Positions 26,501-33,969 of a stretch of DNA of 64,000 bases are shown piece by piece. The stretch is from Myxococcales bacterium. Its GTDB lineage: Bacteria > Myxococcota_A > Bradymonadia > REDH01. How positions within the stretch are numbered: the first letter of the stretch is position 1; each line of letters opens with the position of its first letter. The DNA is taken from NCBI GenBank assembly GCA_020633625.1, contig JACKDJ010000005.1:62001-126000 (forward strand), in the 5' to 3' direction. Both the position numbers and the translations under genes were made by a program. The notes under the pieces are model-generated. The model was not told the origin of the DNA. It worked only from the letters and a program-made list of their open reading frames with translations, and did not search any database.

Positions 26501-29054
26501 GACGCTCGGTGTCATCGTCAGCGATGCTGTCGGAAACCTCGGCGAGGCCGTCATCTCCGTCGTCGGCGCCTCGGCCGCAGCGGGTGCAGTGATCGACTCA
26601 CCCGTCAGCGGAACGACACTCGCAGCGACCGCCGACGAGGACACCTCGGCCAGCGGCGTACAGGCAACGATCCGCGGAACGATAAGCGGCGACTACACCG
26701 GCGACGACGCGCGGCTGTGTGTGCGCTCGTCTGACGCGGTGCGCTACCCGACCGCGTGCGGGACGCTCGGCTGGCGGCAGGTGGCGGTGCAGACGATCGC
26801 GTCGCCGTCCGTGCGCTTTGACCTCGTGACACTGCCCGACGGCGCGCTGGAGCTCGGCATCGAGGTCGGCATCGGCGCCGTCGCGATAGCGCCTCGGGCT
26901 GTAGCGGCGCTGATCGTGGACGGCGTCGGACCGCGGCTGACACGGCTCAGTGTGCCGACGGACGCCAACGGCGACGGCGTTCTGAGTCGAGCAGAGACTA
27001 CAGCCGCAGGCGCGGTCGGGCGTGCCCAGGTTCGGGCGGAGCTCAGCGGCCTCGAGAGTTCGCAGCCGGTTCGCTTCTTCGACAACGGCGCGCTGGTCGG
27101 CTCCGCGGTCGCTGCTGGCGGAGTGGCGACGCTCACGCTGACGCTGGCCGACGGACCGCACCGGTTCACCGTCGACGCGGTCGACGTCGCCGGGAATCCG
27201 ATGCAGTCGTCGACGCTCGCGGCGACCGTGACGGTCGACGTCACGCCGCCGACGCTGAGGATCACGCGGCCGGCGAGCGGGAGTATCCTCGCGGCGTCTG
27301 CCGATCTGGACGCGGGCACGAGCGGGCTTCAGACGCGCGTAGAGGTGGCGAGCGACGCTCCGAACGGCACGAGCGTCGTCCTCTCGGCCACGGGGGCCGG
27401 CGGCTCGCGCTCGCTCGGGGTCGCGACGCTCTCTGCGGGCGTCGGATCCGTGCAGGTCACGCTGGTCGACGGCGAGTCGACGATCACGGCGGTGGCCGAC
27501 GACGCCGCGGGGAACCGTGCGACCGCGACATGCTCGGTCACGGTCGACGTCACACCCCCGACGGCGCCGGTGCTGTCGGTCGCCGCCACGGGCCCGAGAT
27601 CGACCCAGTCGAACGTCCGGTGGACGCCGACGTCCGGCGTCACGCGGGTGGAGGTTCGCACGTCGCTGAGCCCGATCGATGCGACGAACTTTGGGACGGC
27701 GACGCTGGTCCTGGATCGCTCGCTGCCGTTCACGCTGACATCGGGTGCGGTGCAGGCGGCGCTGCCCGCGACTCCGCTTACCGCGCTGCGCTACGTGTCC
27801 GGACGCGTGTTCGACGCCGCGGGCAACACCTCCACAATCGGTTCTGTCGTGCTCGAGGCCGCCCTGAGCTCGGAAGAGGTTCTCGCTGGCGTCGCTTCGG
27901 GGTCGCGGGTGGCGGCCGTCGGTGACCTCGACGCCGACGGCATCGACGACCTCGCCGTCTACGCGGCGTCCGGGTCGCTCGCGGTCGTGTACGGCGGGGC
28001 GGCGTCGTTCGAGACCGCCACGCTGTCTGCCCCGGGTGGCGCGTCGGATTGGGGCACGGTCGTGTTCGGCTGCGGCGACGTGAACGGTGACGGCGCCGAT
28101 GACCTCGCGGTGGGGGCGCCGGGGAGCGGTGCGGGAGGCGCGGTATACCTCTACTTCGGAGACCCGCTCGGTGGCCACGGCCTTGGGTCGAGCCCGGACG
28201 TGATCCTCACGGCGTCGTCTGGAGCGGTCGGCACGGTCGCGACATCTGGGCGCGGCGACCTCGTTGACACGCCGCTCGAGGGTTCATCGTACGATGACCT
28301 AGTTCTCGGCGACCCGACGGACAGCGGAGTCGTGTACGTGGTGGCAGGCCGCGGGGTCTGGCCGGCGACGCTGACTTTGCCGGCGTCGGCAGGTCTTGGG
28401 CTGGGCGTCGACGCCGTGCGCGTCGACGGTTCGACGGCCGGGCTGGGGTTCGGCGCCGCGGTCGCCGTGGCTGGCGACATCGACGGCGACGGTCTCTCGG
28501 AGGTGGTGGCCTCGACGCTGGATGGGCAGCTCACGTACTGGCTCGGACGCGACGTCGCGGCGCTGGACGGCCTCACGGACGTGGACGCGGAGAGCGAGTT
28601 CGCGCTGCCGGCGGTCGCTGCCACGCTGGAGGCGCTCGGGCTGTTCGACCCTGACGACGCGCCCGACGTCGGTGTCTGGCTCGGCTCGTCTGGCGGTTTC
28701 GCGGTATACACGGGTGCCGATCCGCTGCCGTCTGTGGCCGAGGTCACCATTCACCCGACCCTGTCCGCGCCCCGGGCCGCGTGGGCGGCCATGTGGGCCG
28801 GAGGCGCAGGGGACGCCGACCTGAGCGGCCGCAGCGACGTGTGGGCGTTGTTCTCGGACTCGGCTGGGACGTGCACGGTGGGGCTGGCGCTCTCGAGCGC
28901 ATCTGGAGCGTTCGACACGCCGGCGCAGGTCGTGTATGAGGGTGCGTGTCCGACGGAGGTGGCCAGCGGCGACTTCAACGGCGACGGCATGGTCGACGTT
29001 GGTTTCGTTGGGACTGGCGCTGGAGTTGGAACGGCGCTATCGATTCTGTACTGA
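23502..29054 (+). CDS. Giant lipoprotein with Ig-like repeats and FG-GAP/VCBS propeller
   Basis: 1850 residues; ATGA overlap with the PqqD-like stop fixes the start. The N-terminus is a lipoprotein signal (MRRRVGAGLLGLAF, lipobox ending AIGAC at Cys20) followed by GDGGGSSG. Residues ~30-1460 are about a dozen ~100-residue Ig-like domains. At least nine share a turn of the form D-x-D...G-x-Q (for example TDEDASTPGVQ, ADEDTSASGVQ, ADLDAGTSGLQ). The C-terminal ~390 residues carry FG-GAP/VCBS calcium-loop repeats (GDLDADGIDDLAV, GDVNGDGADDLAV, GDIDGDGLSEVV, GDFNGDGMVDVGF), as in integrin-type propellers. It is probably displayed on the cell surface. Its place between the carrier and precursor genes is unusual. 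Confidence 0.9.
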   Translation: MRRRVGAGLLGLAFWAIGACGDGGGSSGPEPELQLVAPAANDVFGPEDDTSPLIDGVQIEVTLATTAFPVGARVVAVSSGAPLSPQAQTVLTPDGIVRFDAVTLSEGTNEISVSADLGADHLADATVTVTLVVPPPAPALRIDAPRNRSTLAPDADRSDEPGYQTNVVASATGIADGVSVNLDVQGELATQAEVTSGTVRFGELTLPPGSVELRAWVVIDERTIEAISTVTVDVGTCEVSISPSPRGRCDVTVAGGDVDTDTPGFQAVVTVVSDCEDRRLRVDGEPIAAVETRDGETDFWVTVESGTFSAVGVASEGDRSGESAAAVFGVSVDELEIMLEPPGAIGATTDESRTQPGLQRTMRGTAVAPDGARVLVTVDGAPAGQGTVREGAWTSSALTFVQSGEVIIAASVEDGCGQAASDQQTVAVTLSGDDLVLEAPVDGFVVGPATDEDASTPGVQTTAVVRGGDGIEGTASVECKAAGARSFVRVGSAPTAEGGVTFPITPPEGVSTCRPRIDGDLVVIGAESTVEVDVEPLTLRIIQPRPLTITNAATIGLAVAFEGLRSGEAATTEWWFAGGERHRVVDTEPTFAQIVALPEGAGLLEFDVTDGYGNTAHTQIGLEIDRTAPVLVPTSPRAGGVVRRSAIQLTADGPRMTATLLASGAIGGSVCISVNAGSLRCASPATDGAVTIENVTIGVGSNTFAASATDVAGNVTVVTGSFTAEINVPSVRFVSPTDGTLRDSTAPLDVEIDTDVAAGIDVELELDGSVIGVERANADGDARFVGVTLPFGRHTLTAVTTDPRGRGAASISIAVDPTTPELVLTSPADGEVFASGTPDAAPDVEGLQLLVVASTGGLLDETPTGVELECDEVASSQSAAVRDGRVSALVTVPAEAHCLVALRARNLINVEASDSAAFVVDTIAPSVAWLAPLDGAVVRTDEDTTTPLVQLRPAVRVAGAGVGEAPRFRIGAGGAVVGAALTATDSDLTGPTLTIPDGHTTLGVIVSDAVGNLGEAVISVVGASAAAGAVIDSPVSGTTLAATADEDTSASGVQATIRGTISGDYTGDDARLCVRSSDAVRYPTACGTLGWRQVAVQTIASPSVRFDLVTLPDGALELGIEVGIGAVAIAPRAVAALIVDGVGPRLTRLSVPTDANGDGVLSRAETTAAGAVGRAQVRAELSGLESSQPVRFFDNGALVGSAVAAGGVATLTLTLADGPHRFTVDAVDVAGNPMQSSTLAATVTVDVTPPTLRITRPASGSILAASADLDAGTSGLQTRVEVASDAPNGTSVVLSATGAGGSRSLGVATLSAGVGSVQVTLVDGESTITAVADDAAGNRATATCSVTVDVTPPTAPVLSVAATGPRSTQSNVRWTPTSGVTRVEVRTSLSPIDATNFGTATLVLDRSLPFTLTSGAVQAALPATPLTALRYVSGRVFDAAGNTSTIGSVVLEAALSSEEVLAGVASGSRVAAVGDLDADGIDDLAVYAASGSLAVVYGGAASFETATLSAPGGASDWGTVVFGCGDVNGDGADDLAVGAPGSGAGGAVYLYFGDPLGGHGLGSSPDVILTASSGAVGTVATSGRGDLVDTPLEGSSYDDLVLGDPTDSGVVYVVAGRGVWPATLTLPASAGLGLGVDAVRVDGSTAGLGFGAAVAVAGDIDGDGLSEVVASTLDGQLTYWLGRDVAALDGLTDVDAESEFALPAVAATLEALGLFDPDDAPDVGVWLGSSGGFAVYTGADPLPSVAEVTIHPTLSAPRAAWAAMWAGGAGDADLSGRSDVWALFSDSAGTCTVGLALSSASGAFDTPAQVVYEGACPTEVASGDFNGDGMVDVGFVGTGAGVGTALSILY

Positions 29055-29092
29055 CAGTGCGCACACGAGCCCATGCGGCAGGGAGCGAGCAG

Positions 29093-29257
29093 ATGAACGA
29101 CGCGAAGAACACGAAGGTCCAGGCCCCGACGAAGCAGCGCTGGGAGTCGCCCCGCGTGCAGTCGAGCGAGGTCTTCACGAAGGCGGCGCTGGCGTGCTGC
29201 AAGGACGTGAACAACGTCGCGGTCGGCAGCTCCGGCGCCTCGCTCCCGTTCTGCTGA
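29093..29257 (+). CDS. Candidate RiPP precursor peptide (54 residues)
   Basis: The ATG follows a GGGAG site by 8 bp. The sequence divides into a charged leader (MNDAKNTKVQAPTKQRWESP, then RVQSSEVFTKAALA) and a short core after CCKDVNNVAVG. It ends SSGASLPFC. Cysteines are at two adjacent positions and at the C-terminus. The RWESPRVQSSEVF block resembles the W-x-x-P...S-E-x-F leader pattern seen in small peptides beside PqqD/radical SAM genes. It lies 38 bp after the giant lipoprotein, and the kinase-like gene starts at the very next base after its stop. Calling it the substrate is inference from size, Cys pattern and position. Confidence 0.7.
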   Translation: MNDAKNTKVQAPTKQRWESPRVQSSEVFTKAALACCKDVNNVAVGSSGASLPFC

Positions 29258-30097
29258 GTGAGCGGAGCGCGGCGCTTCCGGCTCGAGGTCGGAGTCGTCG
29301 GGCTCGATGTAGCGATCGAAGGTGGTGACGCTGCCCTGATCGACGCTTTCGTGCTCGGTCGGGCTGCGGCGTTCGTGGATCGCCCCGGCGGGGATCGCCT
29401 CCGCACCGTCCAATGCGATGTGCGGTTCGACGGGCCCGACTGGCTCCCGTACTCGCACCCGCGGGGAGGCACCGAGCCGGTCGCCAAGCGACTCGACGAC
29501 GGCGGTTGGGACGTCGAGTGGTGCTACTACCGCGCCACCTTCGCGCACGATCGCGCCGACATCGTGGCCTCGGACCGCGCGACGGCGCTTGAGCACGTGC
29601 TGCGCGGCGCGGCGATCTTCGCCGCGATGCCTGCAGAAGCGCTCTTCTTCCATGCGGCCGCCCTCGTCTTCGACGGCGACGCGTACCTCTTCCCGGGCCA
29701 CTCCGGTGCGGGCAAGTCGACCATTGCCCGAGAGGGGGGAGCCGAGCGCGTGATCGCCAACGAGATCGCGATCTGCGCGCGCGATGAGGCCGGGGCGTGG
29801 TGGCTCCTTCCGTCTCCGTTTTGGGGAACCGGCGATCAGGCCCGATACGAGGCCCCCGCGCGGCTCCGCGCGATCGCCGTCCTGGGGCAGTCGACGGAGG
29901 CCAACGTCTGGCGGGTGCCGTCCCACGCCGAGGCCGTCGCGCTGCTAATGCCGCACGTCGGCGTCCAGGCCGCCGCCCAGCTCGCGGATCCGTCGCTCGT
30001 CGCGAGTGTGGCGAGCCTGGCTGGCGCCGTGCCGACGGCATCCCTACAGTGGCTGCGGTCCGCGCATCCCCTGCAAGGAGCGCCGTGGAAGCGGTAG
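29258..30097 (+). CDS. HPr kinase/phosphorylase-related protein
   Basis: 279 residues, GTG immediately after the precursor stop. The N-terminal ~120 residues are a beta-rich region (FRLEVGVVGLDVAIEG). The kinase part follows as LFFHAAALVFDGDAYLFPG, then a complete P-loop GHSGAGKST (about 147-155), and IANEIAICARDE in place of the HPrK acidic strand. It is too short and lacks the HPr-binding signature of true HprK, and no PTS gene is near. HprK-related proteins recur in RiPP loci, where one (in a lasso peptide pathway) phosphorylates its precursor. A role in modifying or handling the 54-residue peptide is therefore a reasonable inference. Confidence 0.83.
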   Translation: MSGARRFRLEVGVVGLDVAIEGGDAALIDAFVLGRAAAFVDRPGGDRLRTVQCDVRFDGPDWLPYSHPRGGTEPVAKRLDDGGWDVEWCYYRATFAHDRADIVASDRATALEHVLRGAAIFAAMPAEALFFHAAALVFDGDAYLFPGHSGAGKSTIAREGGAERVIANEIAICARDEAGAWWLLPSPFWGTGDQARYEAPARLRAIAVLGQSTEANVWRVPSHAEAVALLMPHVGVQAAAQLADPSLVASVASLAGAVPTASLQWLRSAHPLQGAPWKR

Positions 30098-31143
30098 ATG
30101 CCAGAGACGGCGCGCGCGCCTGGCTCGTAGCGCGCGCGCAGCAGCTCGTCGTCCCCATCGGCGTTCACATCGACGTCACGTATCGGTGCGACCTCGACTG
30201 CGTCCACTGCTACCTCGCGGACCGCAAGCGGGCGGAGCTCTCGCTCGAGGAGTACGAGGAGCTCTTCGACGAGCTGCGCGCGCTCGGCACGCTCTTCCTG
30301 CTGGTGTCGGGCGGCGAGATCTTCCACCGGCCCGACGGCCTCGAGATCCTGCGGGCAGCACGCAAGCGGCGCTTCGAGCTTCGGATCATCACGCATGGCG
30401 GTCACATCGACGCGCCGCTCGCCGCGCAGCTCGCGGAGCTCGGCATCGCGGTCGTCGCGATGTCGATCTACTCGGCCGACGCTGGCGAGCACGACGCGAT
30501 CACGAAGGTGCCGGGCTCGTGGGAGCGCACGGTCGGCGCGGCGCGGCACCTTCACGCGGTTGGCGTCCCCGTACTCTTCAAGTGCGTACTTATGACCGGG
30601 AACCGCGGGGTCGCGCGGTCGCTCTCTGCCCTGGCCGACAGCGTTGGTGCGAAGGTGGAGTTCTCGGTCGACATGAAGGGCGACAACAAGGGCTCCGACG
30701 AGCTGATGGGGCTGGGCGTCGATCTGCAGGAGCGCCTCGCGGTCTTCGACTGTGTCTACCCGCAGCTCGTCGACGCCGACGCCTTGCCCGCCTTCAGCCC
30801 CGACGACCACACCTGCCTGGCCGGAAACGCGTCGTGCTACATCTCGCCCGACGGCACGGTGCAGCCCTGCCTGGACTGGGAGGAGCCGGCGGGCAACGTC
30901 AGAGACGCCTCGTTCTCGGAGATCTGGCTGGACTCGCCGGTGTTCCGGCGCGCTCGGACGATCAGGCGCAGCAGCTTCTCGAACTGCCAGCCGTGCGAGA
31001 ACGTCTCGAACTGTGGGCTGTGCCCCGCGCGGGCGCATCGAGAGACCGGGAGCACGACCGGGTCTGCGCCGTCGAAGTGCCGCGAGACCACGGCGATGGC
31101 GCTCGGCTTTGCCGCGCGAGACGAGAACAGCGGGGCCGGATAG
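30085..31143 (+). CDS. Radical SAM/SPASM peptide-modifying enzyme
   Basis: 352 residues. GTG at 30085 is chosen because AAGGAG ends 4 bp upstream; it overlaps the kinase stop by 13 bp. The [4Fe-4S]/SAM motif is CxxxCxxC (Cys35, Cys39, Cys42 in TYRCDLDCVHCYL), followed by LFLLVSGGEIFHRPD, the SAM-contacting GGE. The C-terminal SPASM region has seven or more cysteines (HTCLAGNASC, VQPCLDWEEPAGNVRD, NCQPCENVSNCGLCPAR), enough for one or two auxiliary clusters. Such enzymes make thioether, C-C or epimer modifications on ribosomal peptides guided by a PqqD-type domain. This one lacks its own RRE, consistent with the separate carrier gene. The product is unknown. Confidence 0.93.
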   Translation: MEAVDARDGARAWLVARAQQLVVPIGVHIDVTYRCDLDCVHCYLADRKRAELSLEEYEELFDELRALGTLFLLVSGGEIFHRPDGLEILRAARKRRFELRIITHGGHIDAPLAAQLAELGIAVVAMSIYSADAGEHDAITKVPGSWERTVGAARHLHAVGVPVLFKCVLMTGNRGVARSLSALADSVGAKVEFSVDMKGDNKGSDELMGLGVDLQERLAVFDCVYPQLVDADALPAFSPDDHTCLAGNASCYISPDGTVQPCLDWEEPAGNVRDASFSEIWLDSPVFRRARTIRRSSFSNCQPCENVSNCGLCPARAHRETGSTTGSAPSKCRETTAMALGFAARDENSGAG

Positions 31144-31144
31144 C

Positions 31145-31600
31145 GTGACGAGCGCCGGGATCAAGGCGACTTCGAACGCGCTCGCCGAGCTCGCCGCAGG
31201 GCAGCACGCGACGGTCGAGTGTGTCGGAGGCTCGATGTTCCCGGTGATCCGGAACGGCGACCGCGTCGAGCTCGAGCCCCTCGGCGAGGCCGATCCGGCA
31301 CGAGGTGACATCCTGCTCGCGATGGTCCCCGGCGGCGACGGCGCCAGCGTATGGGTGCTGCACCGTCTAGTCTACCGGGACCACGAGGGCGTGTTCACAG
31401 TGCAGGGGGACAACCGCCTATACCCCGACCTCCCGATCACGCGAGCGCAGATCGTCGCGCGGGCGACACGCGTCGTCGGCCCGCTGCCGCGGCCCCTGCG
31501 CTGGTCGCCGCGGGTGGCAGAAGGGTGGATGCGCGCGGCTCCATGGATGGCGCGGATCACGCGCAGGGTCGCGGCGCGCCTCGGGCGCGCCCGTTCGTAG
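31145..31600 (+). CDS. S24/S26-like serine peptidase (signal-peptidase type)
   Basis: 151 residues, GTG one base after the radical SAM stop. The core is short: VECVGGSMFPVIRNGDRVEL gives the catalytic Ser30 in GGSMFP, GDILLAMVP follows, then VLHRLVYRDH with His73 where the general base of Ser/His signal peptidases lies, and VQGDNRLYPD. No N-terminal membrane helix is visible, unlike classic signal peptidase I. Proteins of this kind appear in several orphan RiPP loci. Here it could cleave the leader of the 54-residue peptide, or belong to its export. It is the last gene of the forward block. Confidence 0.85.
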   Translation: MTSAGIKATSNALAELAAGQHATVECVGGSMFPVIRNGDRVELEPLGEADPARGDILLAMVPGGDGASVWVLHRLVYRDHEGVFTVQGDNRLYPDLPITRAQIVARATRVVGPLPRPLRWSPRVAEGWMRAAPWMARITRRVAARLGRARS

Positions 31601-31610
31601 GCGTGTCGGA

Positions 31611-31636
31611 GCGCCCGCGGGGGAACCCCGGTGCGC
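31611..31636. terminator. Hairpin between convergent operons
   Basis: GCGC and GGGG arms (31611-31614, 31619-31622) pair with CCCC and GCGC (31626-31629, 31633-31636) around a GAA loop, with a small internal bulge. It lies between the S24/S26 gene and the universal stress protein gene, which converge. It is probably a shared bidirectional terminator, though without a clear U-tract. Confidence 0.45.
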
Positions 31637-31645
31637 GGTCGCCGG

Positions 31646-32572
31646 TCAGCTAGGGGAGACCCAGGCGCCGCCGCGAGCGACGAGCGTCGAGCCGTGGGCG
31701 CGCCGGACGAGCTTCGCGGCGGTGCTGCCGAGGATCGCCCCGGCGATCCCGGGCTTCTTGGTGCCTGCGATGACGAAGAGGTCAACGCGGCGGTCCGTCG
31801 TGAGCTTCTCGGTGACGTGGGTCACCCACTGGTCGCTGACATCGATGTGCCAGTTCGGGCGCGAGTCGCCGAGCAGGGTCTCGATGTGCTTCATCGCGTC
31901 GACGAGGATCTCGCGGTGGTACGCGCGGATCGCGTCGCCTGCGTTCGGGAGACGCTGCAGGGCGATGTCGGCCGGGAAGTCGACACAGTGGACGAGATCC
32001 GTGGCGATGCCGAAGCGCTCGCGGAGGAAGTTGCCCAGCTCGACCATCTCGACGGAGTAGTCCTTGAGGTCGACCATGACAGCGGCGCGCGTTGGCCAGC
32101 CGGTGGCGCTCGGGTGAACGACCCAGACGCTGCAGTGCGCGTTGCGCGCGAGCTTCTGCGCGGTGCTGCCGTAGGTGAGGTGCCCGAGCAGGTCGGTGGA
32201 GTGGGCGCGGGGGCCGATGACGATGAGGTCGGCGCCCCACCCTTCGGCGGCCGAGAGCAGCTCCGACCACGCGGGGCCGATCGACGCGGCGCCGGTCGCG
32301 GTGACACCGGCGGCGGCGCACTCGGCGACGAGCTGCTGGAGGAGTCGGTTCGCGCGCTCGATCGCGGCATCGGCGAGCTCGGGGACCGCGGCGACCGGGT
32401 CGAAGCCGACCCAGTCGATCGAGTGATGCAGGCGGAGCGTTGCGCCGACCTCCTTCGCGATGCGAAGCGCGTGCGCGAGGGCGCCGCGATCGAGCTCGGT
32501 GACGCCGAGCTCCGGCGTGGTGTCCGCACCGAGAGAGATGCCCACGAGGATCCGCTTGACGTCGAGCTTCAT
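31646..32572 (-). CDS. Tandem universal stress protein (two UspA domains)
   Basis: 308 residues from the ATG of MKLDVKRILVG. Two Usp domains lie head to tail. The first ends DLIVIGPRAHSTDLLGHLTYGSTAQKL, the second DLFVIAGTKKPGIAGAILGSTAAKLV. Both keep the Gly-rich, Ser/Thr-containing stretch that binds ATP in UspA-type proteins, so nucleotide binding is plausible in each half. It is cytoplasmic. It is the last gene of the reverse operon safE-like/HiPIP/hemN/usp, 14 bp after hemN. The operon begins at a sigma54-type promoter, which suggests induction together with the microaerobic respiratory genes. Confidence 0.92.
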   Translation of the reverse strand: MKLDVKRILVGISLGADTTPELGVTELDRGALAHALRIAKEVGATLRLHHSIDWVGFDPVAAVPELADAAIERANRLLQQLVAECAAAGVTATGAASIGPAWSELLSAAEGWGADLIVIGPRAHSTDLLGHLTYGSTAQKLARNAHCSVWVVHPSATGWPTRAAVMVDLKDYSVEMVELGNFLRERFGIATDLVHCVDFPADIALQRLPNAGDAIRAYHREILVDAMKHIETLLGDSRPNWHIDVSDQWVTHVTEKLTTDRRVDLFVIAGTKKPGIAGAILGSTAAKLVRRAHGSTLVARGGAWVSPS

Positions 32573-32586
32573 GACGCTGCTCCGAG

Positions 32587-33969
32587 CTACAGGGTACGGG
32601 AGAACGAGTTGCCGCCGGCGCCGCGCCGGTAGCGATCGAAACACATCGCGGCGTTTCGGGCGACGAACCGCCCGGTGGTGGTGACGCGTATGCCCTCGCT
32701 GTCGTCGACGACGAAGTCCTCGGCGATCAGCGGTGCGAGGCGAGGCAGGTCTTCGGCGAAGTCTGCGTCGAACGCGCGTCCAAAGTGGGCACGGTATCGG
32801 GCCTTGTCGACGTGGAAGTTACACATCAGCTCGCCGATCACGTAGGCGCGCCGCAGGTCGTCGTCGTCGAGTTGGACGCCGCGTGCGACCGGGAGGGTAT
32901 CGCCGTCTACGGCCCGAAGGTAGTCGATGAGGCGCTTCTCGTTCTGGATGAACGCGCCAGCGACGTACCCGATAGCGGAGACTCCGAAGCCGATGTACTC
33001 GGTCGACTGGCGCGTCGTGTAGCCCATGAAGTCGCGCCGGAGTGTCCCGGCGGCTTGTGCGATCGCGAGCGGGTCCGAGGGGAGCGCGAAGTGGTCGATG
33101 CCGATGTCGACGTAGCCGGCCTCGAGCAGCAGATCGCGCGCAGCGCCGAGCAGCGCCACCTTCTCGGCCCCCCGGGGCAGCGTGGCCTCGTCGATCGCGC
33201 GCTGGTGTGCGAACGCGTTGGGGAGCCAGGCGAACGAGTAGACGGCGAGGCGGTCGGGGCGCATGTCGAGGACGGCGCGGATCGTGTCGCGCAGAGACTC
33301 GACCGTCTGCAGCGGCAGCCCGTAGACGAGGTCCACGTTGACGGACACGAAGCCGAGCGCGCGGGCGTCTGCGACGGTCGCGGCGGTCATCGCGGCGGGC
33401 TGGTCGCGGCCGATGGCGACCTGGACGGCGGGCTCGAGGTCCTGCACGCCGACGCTCAGGCGGCGGAACCCGGCGGCGGCCAGCGCCTCGAGGTGGGCAC
33501 GCGACGTGACGCGGGGGTCGACCTCGACGGAGCACTCCGCGTCGGGAGCGAAGTCGAAGCGCTCGCGGAGGTGTTCGACGACGGCCGTGAGCTCCTCGGG
33601 CGTGTGATAGGTCGGGGTTCCGCCACCCAGGTGGAGCTGTGAGACGGGCGCCCGCGCACCGACCGCTTCGGCGACGCGGTCGACCTCCGCGAGGAGGTGT
33701 TGCACGTAGGGCGCCGAGACGCGGTCGTGCCTCGGGGTCGAGACGACGTTGCACGCGCAGTAGGTGCAGCGCTCTCGGCAGAAGGGGAGGTGCACGTAGA
33801 GGGCGAGCTCCGCGCCGCGCCGACCAACGTCGGCGTAGCAGCGGAGCGCGTCGTCAACCGTGAAGCGGTCGGAGAACTCGACCGCCGTCGGGTACGATGT
33901 GTAGCGGGGTCCCGGGCGATCGAAGCGCTCGAGGAGCGCTCCGATCGCCGGGTCGACGACGCTGTTCAC
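32587..33969 (-). CDS. hemN: Oxygen-independent coproporphyrinogen III dehydrogenase
   Basis: 460 residues. The GTG start overlaps the HiPIP stop by 4 bp; an ATG six codons earlier is possible. This radical SAM enzyme converts coproporphyrinogen III to protoporphyrinogen IX without oxygen. Seen are RYTSYPTAVEF, YVHLPFCRERCTYCACNVV (the CxxxCxxC cluster site with the HemN-type extra Cys), LHLGGGTPTY, SVEVDPR, SVGVQDLEP, and the substrate region IGFGVSAIGY. Length matches E. coli HemN. Its place with the cbb3 locus is the classical arrangement for microaerobic haem supply. Confidence 0.96.
   Translation of the reverse strand: MNSVVDPAIGALLERFDRPGPRYTSYPTAVEFSDRFTVDDALRCYADVGRRGAELALYVHLPFCRERCTYCACNVVSTPRHDRVSAPYVQHLLAEVDRVAEAVGARAPVSQLHLGGGTPTYHTPEELTAVVEHLRERFDFAPDAECSVEVDPRVTSRAHLEALAAAGFRRLSVGVQDLEPAVQVAIGRDQPAAMTAATVADARALGFVSVNVDLVYGLPLQTVESLRDTIRAVLDMRPDRLAVYSFAWLPNAFAHQRAIDEATLPRGAEKVALLGAARDLLLEAGYVDIGIDHFALPSDPLAIAQAAGTLRRDFMGYTTRQSTEYIGFGVSAIGYVAGAFIQNEKRLIDYLRAVDGDTLPVARGVQLDDDDLRRAYVIGELMCNFHVDKARYRAHFGRAFDADFAEDLPRLAPLIAEDFVVDDSEGIRVTTTGRFVARNAAMCFDRYRRGAGGNSFSRTL

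Noticed and set aside
26598..28178. Long reverse open frame within the giant lipoprotein
   Set aside because: Arg/His-rich antisense translation without any family features; the forward frame carries continuous Ig-like and FG-GAP repeats.
23239..31600. PQQ biosynthesis cluster
   Set aside because: A PqqD-like gene and a radical SAM enzyme are present, but there is no pqqA with Glu/Tyr core, no pqqB and no pqqC. The candidate peptide has Cys instead.
23239..31600. Lasso peptide cluster
   Set aside because: The carrier, HPrK-like protein and leader pattern recall lasso loci, but there is no asparagine-synthetase-type cyclase and no transglutaminase-type leader peptidase. A radical SAM enzyme takes the central place.
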